Source: Gammaproteobacteria bacterium (GTDB lineage Bacteria; Pseudomonadota; Gammaproteobacteria; UBA6429; Thiohalophilaceae). Taken from it: a DNA stretch of 12,056 nt. Of the stretch, positions 7,435 through 12,056 are shown one piece after another. The stretch is from contig JAOUOK010000014.1 of assembly GCA_029880425.1 (NCBI GenBank), forward strand, positions 1 through 12,056. The letters are read 5' to 3'. A program made the translations under genes and the position numbers. The stretch's first letter is position 1; every line of letters starts with the position of its first letter. The notes under the pieces are model-generated. The model saw only the letters and a list, made by a program, of their open reading frames with translations, did no database searches and was not told the origin of the DNA.

Positions 7435-7484
7435 TAACTTAAGCAAATAACAGTAAAAAAATACTGTTATTTGCTTATAAGTTA
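7435..7484 (-). terminator. Long AT-rich hairpin just after cbbO, probable end of the cbb operon
   Basis: A perfect 15-base inverted repeat, AAGCAAATAACAGTA at 7441-7455 and its complement at 7462-7476, closes on a loop of six A (six U in the minus-strand transcript). Beyond a 2-base bulge the pairing continues for six bases (TAACTT at 7435-7440 with AAGTTA at 7479-7484), reaching into the cbbO stop codon. On the minus strand the hairpin is followed by T-rich but not pure-T sequence, so it is not a textbook intrinsic terminator. It could also protect the mRNA 3' end from exonucleases or act in both directions. Confidence 0.6.
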
Positions 7485-9839
7485 AGATGTCAGTGATGCA
7501 AACAAGGTTGGAAGCTTTTCAGGTAAACGATCAACATTATCAATAACTGTGTAATTGTTTTCACCGAAAATACGTTTTACATAGGCATCTGCATTTGGAT
7601 CTAGTGTTAAGCAATACGTTAAAACACCGGTGCTGTAGAGCTCTTCAACGGCTTTCTTGGTGTCGTGACGTAAGTGCTGTGGATCACGTTCATCAATATC
7701 AGCAGGCTCACCATCGGTCACAAGTAAGATTAACTTACGACGTTCAGGCTGTTTGTGTAGATGCTGTCCAGCATGACGTAATGCAGCCCCCATACGGGTA
7801 GAAAGGCCACCTTTCATACCAGCTAAACGTGATTTAACATCATCATCCAACTTCTGGCTAAAGTCTTTAAAACGATAGTACTGTACGTCATGACGCCCAT
7901 CTGAAGCAAAACCATGCAGGGCAAACGGGTCACCGATACCATTAATTGCAGTTGCAACAAGTGTTGCAGCTTCACGTGTTAATTGCAGCACGGTTTTCTC
8001 TGAGCCACCCATGGGTTCATTGGTTGACTCGGATAAATCCATAAGCAACACGATAGAGAGATCTCGTGTATTAAGCACGTTACGCATCGTTATACGTGGG
8101 TTAGGTTGCTCACCCATACGTATGGCAATCATCGCATCAACAGCGGCATTAAGATCAAGCTCATCACCGTCTTCCAAACCACGCATACGTTGCACACCTT
8201 CTGGTGTTAACAGATCAATAATTTGTTTAATACGATGCGCGACAGGTTTGTACTCATCCAGGATCATTTTTATATCTTCTGGATCACCTTTTGGCTGACG
8301 ACGTTCGTATACGGTTGCCCAGTCAGGACGATGTAATTGAATTTGGTAATCCCATTCCTGGTAGTGGAAAGGATCAGAAATAGGTTCCTTACCCCACATA
8401 TCATTAAAGCTAACCTGTTCATCTGTTAAGTCATCTTCATATGGACGCATATTAGTTGAACATGTCCAGATTTCCTGTGCATCATCACCCGCCAGTTCAC
8501 AATCAACCTCGTTAGCCATTTCAATTACACTTACCTGGCGACGAACCTGGCGCTGACTTGCAGAAACATATTCAAACTCTACGTCTGAATCGAATTCTTC
8601 AAACTCCCATACATAACGATTGTCATCACGGTAAGGGATACGAATACGTTCAAGGATACGTAAGCTTGGCACTTCTTTACGTGCAGTAAAGATATTGAAT
8701 AACTCCATACCCATGTGCCATGAATAATTGTTATCGTCCTGCTTTTCTTCAATTTCACTATGAAAACGACTAACAAACTCACTAATTTGTTCATCATCTG
8801 AAATAACAGAGTCATCAAGCAACATGGATGCAATATGTTCTAACACATGCATAGTAGGATGTTCGAGCTCTTCGTCTTCATCGGCAATTTTAAGTAAGGC
8901 CATCCATAATTTTTTAAGCCCGGGGAAATCTTTAGCAGCTTTATACTCAACACGCGCATCTTCCATAAAACCAATGAAAAACATCTGGGCAGGACTAAGC
9001 TGTTCAGCTGAAATCGCTGATTCTGAATAACACATATGAGCTGCCATATGCGCAGCAGTTGCACGGTATAGCTCTAAGCCTTCAATACGATTATCTTCGT
9101 TACCGGCATGATCGACCGCGTCAGGCATGTGCAAAATACGATGTTCAATATAAGGACGGAAATCGGTGTAGTCTGAACCGGTCGGACGCAGGAAGAAATC
9201 ACGTCCCCATAGTGCACGTAAATAGAAATTAAGTTTACGTTGTACTTTAATAAACAGAACACCGCGACGTTCTTTTTGTAACATCGCCTTTGAATCAGCT
9301 GACTCAAGGTTAAAATATTTTGTCAGGTTATCAAAATCACGACGATAAGCCTGGGCACCAAAGTTTGCCCAGCGGCGTAAACCACTTAAAGTCAGTTTAC
9401 CGAGTAATTCATCCATGTGGTTAAGCATCGGGCGTAAGCCACGCGCTGCCGTAGATGCAAATTGGTGAATAAACGTGAGGTAACCACGTAGAAGTTGTCC
9501 GTCACCCAGGTTGCGTGATGCTGAAGGTAAGCTATTGAGCATCAGGGTAATAACCTCACCAGAGGTCATGGATGAGAGTTTCATCGCAGCTGTAATACAG
9601 TCATCGATGATGTCTTCACCACATTCCTTGGCCACCAGTGGCATTTCCTGGAGATAGGTTATGACAAGGTCAGAACCCTTACCCAGGTTACACATGGCCT
9701 TGGCACCCGTTAAGTATGTCTCCAGTCCGGTCGGTGACATGATACGAGCAGCTTCGTGGAAAGTGCCATCCAGTACAGCACGTACTTCCGGAGCCACGTC
9801 CTGTAACTGTTCTTCGTAATCTTCTAATTTGATCGACAT
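7482..9839 (-). CDS. cbbO: CbbO, von Willebrand A adaptor of the RuBisCO activase CbbQO
   Basis: A 785-residue cytoplasmic protein, full length for CbbO. The long N-terminal part (about 1-570) is helical and acidic. The C-terminal von Willebrand A domain starts with the metal-ion-dependent adhesion motif DLSES near residue 600, followed by the conserved Thr region GGLSTRMGAAL and by LVTDGEPAD. In the known CbbQO system one CbbO docks on a CbbQ hexamer and uses this metal site to bind the RuBisCO large subunit, so that ATP-driven remodelling releases inhibitory sugar phosphates. GAGGC about 9 bases before the ATG is a good ribosome site. It follows cbbQ after 131 bases holding a palindromic repeat, an unusually large gap for two partner subunits. 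The frame is intact throughout. Confidence 0.93.
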   Translation of the reverse strand: MSIKLEDYEEQLQDVAPEVRAVLDGTFHEAARIMSPTGLETYLTGAKAMCNLGKGSDLVITYLQEMPLVAKECGEDIIDDCITAAMKLSSMTSGEVITLMLNSLPSASRNLGDGQLLRGYLTFIHQFASTAARGLRPMLNHMDELLGKLTLSGLRRWANFGAQAYRRDFDNLTKYFNLESADSKAMLQKERRGVLFIKVQRKLNFYLRALWGRDFFLRPTGSDYTDFRPYIEHRILHMPDAVDHAGNEDNRIEGLELYRATAAHMAAHMCYSESAISAEQLSPAQMFFIGFMEDARVEYKAAKDFPGLKKLWMALLKIADEDEELEHPTMHVLEHIASMLLDDSVISDDEQISEFVSRFHSEIEEKQDDNNYSWHMGMELFNIFTARKEVPSLRILERIRIPYRDDNRYVWEFEEFDSDVEFEYVSASQRQVRRQVSVIEMANEVDCELAGDDAQEIWTCSTNMRPYEDDLTDEQVSFNDMWGKEPISDPFHYQEWDYQIQLHRPDWATVYERRQPKGDPEDIKMILDEYKPVAHRIKQIIDLLTPEGVQRMRGLEDGDELDLNAAVDAMIAIRMGEQPNPRITMRNVLNTRDLSIVLLMDLSESTNEPMGGSEKTVLQLTREAATLVATAINGIGDPFALHGFASDGRHDVQYYRFKDFSQKLDDDVKSRLAGMKGGLSTRMGAALRHAGQHLHKQPERRKLILLVTDGEPADIDERDPQHLRHDTKKAVEELYSTGVLTYCLTLDPNADAYVKRIFGENNYTVIDNVDRLPEKLPTLFASLTS

Positions 9840-9857
9840 AAGTTAGCCTCTAAATAA

Positions 9858-9955
9858 ACGCGGAGGTCGCAGAGTCGCAAAGTCCGTAAAGAAAAGAGCT
9901 ATTAAAAAACTCTTAGCTCTCTTTGCGACCTGGCGTTCTTTGCGTTATATAACGC
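9858..9955. repeat. Palindromic intergenic repeat with CGCAAAG/CTTTGCG units between cbbQ and cbbO
   Basis: The cbbQ-cbbO gap is almost filled by an imperfect inverted repeat. AGAGCTA (9895-9901) pairs with TAGCTCT (9914-9920), and the adjoining CTTTGCGAC (9921-9929) pairs with GTCGCAAAG (9874-9882) across a 12-base one-sided insert. Outside these lie further related units, GGTCGCAGAG on the left and TTCTTTGCGTTA on the right. Strings of CTTTGCG/CGCAAAG units in a palindromic frame recall dispersed intergenic repeats (REP or MITE-like) known from many bacterial genomes. It is transcribed with the operon and would fold in the mRNA. Whether it is repeated elsewhere in this genome cannot be seen here. 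Confidence 0.55.
9942..9955. repeat. Perfect 14-base palindrome GCGTTATATAACGC
   Basis: A perfect two-fold symmetric 14-mer lies at the outer edge of the larger repeat, 16 bases after the cbbQ stop in transcription order. It may be the end of the repeat element or a protein-binding site; the sequence alone does not decide. Confidence 0.45.
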
Positions 9956-9970
9956 TTTATCTATTAACGG

Positions 9971-10786
9971 TTAACCAAAGAACGTCTGTACAGCAGCATT
10001 CAATGTATCACGCATATCTGGATCATCTGTTAATGGTGTTACCATCGTCATACTACAAGCTGCTTCAGCATCAACACCTTTGCTGATTAACTGTCCTGCG
10101 TATACTAACAGACGAGTCGAAATACCTTCATCCAGACCGTGACCTTTAAGGTTACGTGCACGGTGTGCAATTTGTACAAGTTTTTCTGCCGTTTCTTTAT
10201 CTACGCCTGATTCTTTAGAAACAATCGCGATTTCAGTTTCTTCAACAGGGTAATCAAAGTCCAGCCCACCAAAACGTTGCTTGGTAGATTGCTTGAGATC
10301 TTTCATTAATGACTGGTAACCAGGGTTATAAGAAATAACCAGCTGGAAATCAGGATGTGCTTCAATCAGTTCACCTTTTTTATCTAAAGGAAGTGTACGA
10401 CGGTGATCCGTAAGCGGGTGAATAACAACCGTTGTATCCTGACGTGCTTCAACCACTTCATCAAGGTAACAAATTGCACCGATACGTGCGGCAGTGGCTA
10501 AAGGACCGTCTTGCCATTTAGTACCATCTTTATCCAGTAAGAAACGACCGACCAGGTCAGATGCTGTCATATCTTCATTACATGCCACAGTAATTAACGG
10601 CTTGCCTAATTTATATGCCATGTACTCAACAAAACGCGATTTACCACAACCCGTTGGGCCTTTTAACATCATCGGCATGCGTGCGTTATATGCCGCTTCG
10701 TATAGCTCAATTTCATTCGCTACGGGTTCAAAATATGGTTCATTTTTAATAACGTACTGCTGTGGATCAATTTTTATGTCAGACAT
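9971..10786 (-). CDS. cbbQ: CbbQ, MoxR-type AAA+ ATPase of the RuBisCO activase
   Basis: A 271-residue AAA+ protein of the MoxR branch, full length for CbbQ. Motifs in order are Walker A GPTGCGKS (43-50), Walker B AICYLDEV (104-111, with Asp109 and Glu110), sensor I in VISYNPG (Asn154) and the Arg-finger region STKQRFGG (Arg171). The start [21 protein letters not shown], cut here to its first residues [10 protein letters not shown], and the segment [17 protein letters not shown] are typical of CbbQ/NorQ proteins. Hexameric CbbQ hydrolyses ATP and, with CbbO as targeting subunit, remodels inhibited form I RuBisCO. AAGGGTG ahead of the ATG is a good ribosome site. The nearby form IA cbbLS and downstream cbbO make CbbQ far more likely than its relative NorQ. 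Confidence 0.94.
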   Translation of the reverse strand: MSDIKIDPQQYVIKNEPYFEPVANEIELYEAAYNARMPMMLKGPTGCGKSRFVEYMAYKLGKPLITVACNEDMTASDLVGRFLLDKDGTKWQDGPLATAARIGAICYLDEVVEARQDTTVVIHPLTDHRRTLPLDKKGELIEAHPDFQLVISYNPGYQSLMKDLKQSTKQRFGGLDFDYPVEETEIAIVSKESGVDKETAEKLVQIAHRARNLKGHGLDEGISTRLLVYAGQLISKGVDAEAACSMTMVTPLTDDPDMRDTLNAAVQTFFG

Positions 10787-10840
10787 GATACACCCTTGTA
10801 TATGTTAGTTAATTGTCTATTTATAAATGATGTAGAAGTG

Positions 10841-11152
10841 TCAACCTTCATCATCTGTTTCAAATTCACCGCTCCAACCCAGCTCATGGGCTTTTTTCAC
10901 GGCATCACCATGTATTTTCTGGTGACGTTCAAAAAGTTCTTTGGGCAGGCGGCTGACCATGCAACCATATTTATCCCATTCAACATTTACTTTTTGTAGT
11001 AAAGCGTCAATACCCTGACCATTCCAGCCTTTACAGGTTTCTGTTTCTGGTATGAGTTCAAACACCCAGGCATCACGAATAATTTTGCCGGTGGATGTCA
11101 TTCCACCAAACATATCTTCATCGATACCAACATAGGTACGTGGTTTATCCAT
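10841..11152 (-). CDS. Unrecognised 103-aa protein encoded between cbbS and cbbQ
   Basis: I do not recognise a named family. The 103-residue acidic protein starts MDKPRTYVGIDEDMFGGMTS and ends GEFETDDEG. It has no signal peptide or membrane segment. Visible landmarks are DAWVFELIPETETCKGW (about 28-44), WDKYGCMVSRLPKELFERH (about 59-77) and a helical, basic-acidic stretch before the acidic tail; cysteines occur at about 41 and 64. A good ribosome site (AAAAGG) precedes the ATG by 6 bases. It lies after the post-cbbS terminator and 54 bases ahead of cbbQ, so it is probably co-transcribed with cbbQO. That position suggests a part in RuBisCO assembly, activation or its regulation, but this is inference from neighbours only. 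It is not related to the RuBisCO small subunit by any motif I can see. Confidence 0.8.
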   Translation of the reverse strand: MDKPRTYVGIDEDMFGGMTSTGKIIRDAWVFELIPETETCKGWNGQGIDALLQKVNVEWDKYGCMVSRLPKELFERHQKIHGDAVKKAHELGWSGEFETDDEG

Positions 11153-11228
11153 AATTACCTTTTAACACTTCGGTTGATTAATATATGTTTATTGCCAATC
11201 TCGTTAGCCACAAAAATATATTAACTTT

Positions 11229-11270
11229 AAAAAAAAAAGCCCCTGCCCTGCGCTGCAGTTCAGGGGCTTT
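11229..11270 (-). terminator. Intrinsic terminator after cbbS
   Basis: On the minus strand AAAGCCCCTG (11270-11261) pairs perfectly with CAGGGGCTTT (11245-11236) around a 15-base loop, and the stem runs into a tract of about ten T (11238-11229). This GC-rich stem plus U-tract is a textbook rho-independent terminator, 26 bases past the cbbS stop. It should end most cbbLS transcripts, leaving read-through or a promoter in 11153-11228 to supply the downstream genes. Confidence 0.92.
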
Positions 11271-11296
11271 ATTAGGTATTACCCCGGCTTTACTGA

Positions 11297-11653
11297 TTAA
11301 ACAGCTTCACCGCGGAAAATAACCATTGATGCACCTGCACATTGTGCAAAGTTATCAAGACCTAACAGACGTACGTGGTTGCCTGGGTGTGCTTTTTTAC
11401 AAGCTTCACATTCAGCAAGGATAGCGTCAACGTCAGTTTCACCGAACATTGGCAGCTTCCACATGTACCAGTAAGAACCAGCAGCATTTTGAGGCTCTGT
11501 GTGTTCAATTGATGGGTTCCAACCTTTAGATACGATGTACTCGATTTGAGCACGGATCTGGTCAGGGTCCATAGATGGTAAGTAAGAAAAAGTTTCAAAC
11601 TTACGGCTTGTAGCATCGCTCAAGCTTGATGCGTAATCTTGCATATCACTCAT
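11297..11653 (-). CDS. cbbS: RuBisCO small subunit, form IA (CbbS)
   Basis: A 118-residue small subunit of ribulose-1,5-bisphosphate carboxylase/oxygenase. Recognisable blocks are [21 protein letters not shown] (start of this: FETFSYLP, about 19-26), the helix-1 region ending in [13 protein letters not shown] (about 42-54), [15 protein letters not shown] (about 60-74) with the conserved WKLPMFG, and [14 protein letters not shown] with a terminal strand SMVIFRG. The length and the lack of a long C-terminal extension match bacterial form IA enzymes. Eight copies cap the L8 core in the cytoplasm. GGAG about 12 bases before the ATG is a fair ribosome site. The gene follows cbbL after 91 bases holding a hairpin, and is followed by a strong terminator. 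Confidence 0.96.
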   Translation of the reverse strand: MSDMQDYASSLSDATSRKFETFSYLPSMDPDQIRAQIEYIVSKGWNPSIEHTEPQNAAGSYWYMWKLPMFGETDVDAILAECEACKKAHPGNHVRLLGLDNFAQCAGASMVIFRGEAV

Positions 11654-11694
11654 GTGATTTACTCCAAAATTAGTAGTTAAATTTGATTAAGCTA

Positions 11695-11719
11695 CAAGGT
11701 ACAAGTTATTTGCACCTTG
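11695..11719 (-). repeat. Hairpin in the cbbL-cbbS intergenic region
   Basis: In the minus-strand transcript CAAGGTGCAA (11719-11710) pairs with TTGTACCTTG (11704-11695), ten pairs including one G-U, around a 5-base loop. With a one-base bulge the flanking GCT/AGC extends it, and GATTAA/TTAATC further out (11734-11739 region and 11685-11690) could pair as well. No T-run follows, so it is not an intrinsic terminator. It may stabilise the cbbL mRNA or set the cbbL to cbbS ratio. Confidence 0.55.
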
Positions 11720-11744
11720 AGCTTGATGATTAATCTTAAGCTGC

Positions 11745-12056
11745 TTATTTATGAGCAACGTCGATTTTGTCAACAGTATCAAATTCAAATTTGATTTCTT
11801 TCCAAGTTTCCATTGCAGACTTAAGCTCTGGGCTGTGTTTAGCAGCAGCAGTAAGGATGTCCTTACCTTCTTTTTCGAGCTCACGACCTGTGTTACGTGC
11901 TTCAACACAAGCTTCAACAGCAACACGGTTAGCAGCAGCACCTGCAGCATTACCCCAAGGATGGCCAAGAGTACCACCACCGAATTGTAATACTGAGTCA
12001 TCACCAAAGATGTTAACCAGTGCTGGCATGTGCCATACGTGGATACCACCAGAAGC
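11745..12056 (-). CDS. cbbL: RuBisCO large subunit, form IA, C-terminal part (cut by window edge)
   Basis: The last 103 residues of the RuBisCO large subunit; the frame is open at the window edge. It begins [20 protein letters not shown], covering the end of the alpha/beta barrel: SGGIH carries the phosphate-binding Ser/Gly loop, and [18 protein letters not shown] is the loop 8 phosphate-binding Gly-Gly region. It ends with the C-terminal helices and [30 protein letters not shown] and [10 protein letters not shown] are the variants of form IA (bacterial 'green-like') enzymes rather than forms IC/ID (SGGIHxGQMHQL) or II. The enzyme fixes CO2 onto ribulose-1,5-bisphosphate in the Calvin cycle. 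With cbbQ and cbbO downstream it fits the IAq subgroup, usually not carboxysomal; no carboxysome shell gene is in the window. Confidence 0.96.
   Translation of the reverse strand, partial: ASGGIHVWHMPALVNIFGDDSVLQFGGGTLGHPWGNAAGAAANRVAVEACVEARNTGRELEKEGKDILTAAAKHSPELKSAMETWKEIKFEFDTVDKIDVAHK

Noticed and set aside
8011..8298. Plus-strand open frame of 95 codons within cbbO
   Set aside because: It is antisense to the von Willebrand A domain of CbbO and has no ribosome site or motif.
9858..9955. CRISPR array or tRNA in the cbbQ-cbbO gap
   Set aside because: The repeated CGCAAAG units are short, inverted and unevenly spaced, without regular spacers, and no cloverleaf can be drawn.
11153..11228. 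Promoter between the post-cbbS terminator and the 103-aa gene
   Set aside because: TTGTGG, TTGGCA and TATATT hexamers exist on the minus strand, but none pair at 16-18 bases, and no sigma-54 pattern fits; a promoter remains possible but cannot be supported.
11687..12049. Minus-strand 120-codon frame rich in Leu and Val
   Set aside because: It is an out-of-frame shadow of cbbL; the low-complexity translation comes from reading RuBisCO codons in another frame.

Overview
The window reads as chromosomal DNA of an autotrophic gammaproteobacterium, most likely a sulfur-oxidising or similar chemolithoautotroph. The evidence is a form IA RuBisCO operon with CbbQ/CbbO activase genes, and beside it an envelope/lipid gene set of the aryl-polyene (APE) type common in Gram-negative bacteria. 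The DNA is fairly AT-rich. Every gene I accept lies on the minus strand, so transcription runs from high to low coordinates. No tRNA, rRNA, transposase, phage gene or CRISPR array was seen.

Region 1 (12056 down to 7482) is the carbon-fixation operon: the C-terminal end of cbbL (cut by the window edge), cbbS, an unrecognised 103-aa gene, cbbQ (MoxR-type AAA+ ATPase) and cbbO (von Willebrand A adaptor). CbbQ and CbbO together form the ATP-driven motor that removes inhibitory sugar phosphates from form I RuBisCO. RNA structure is visible between the genes: a hairpin between cbbL and cbbS, a strong intrinsic terminator after cbbS, a palindromic repeat of the 'CTTTGCG' kind between cbbQ and cbbO, and a long AT-rich hairpin directly after cbbO. 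The post-cbbS terminator probably keeps expression of the downstream genes well below that of cbbLS.

Region 2 (7481 to 6739) holds one unrecognised 135-aa gene with a palindromic, operator-like site upstream, and a 193-base gap leading into the next operon.

Region 3 (6738 to 3) is a tightly packed, translationally coupled operon resembling part of an APE cluster: acyl carrier protein, a COG4648-type membrane protein (ApeG-like), an acyl-ACP/CoA synthetase (ApeH-like), a small hotdog dehydratase (ApeI-like), a lysophospholipid-type acyltransferase (like the acyltransferase half of ApeJ), a LolA-like periplasmic protein (ApeL-like), an MMPL/RND exporter (ApeM-like) and the N-terminus of a beta-ketoacyl synthase, which runs off the window. 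Together these would activate a starter acid, extend and dehydrate it on the ACP, attach the chain to a lipid carrier and move it to the outer membrane. Within the window I see no glycosyltransferase domain, no ApeK thioesterase and no ApeN lipoprotein. The ketoreductase and other synthases may lie beyond position 1. Whether the product is an aryl polyene, a xanthomonadin-like pigment or another acyl lipid cannot be told from this window.

Several starts were moved from the longest open frame: the acyltransferase to a GTG that overlaps the preceding TGA, the LolA-like protein to the Met just before its signal peptide, and the ACP to a Met that gives a normal ACP length. No gene-free stretch exceeds 300 bases.
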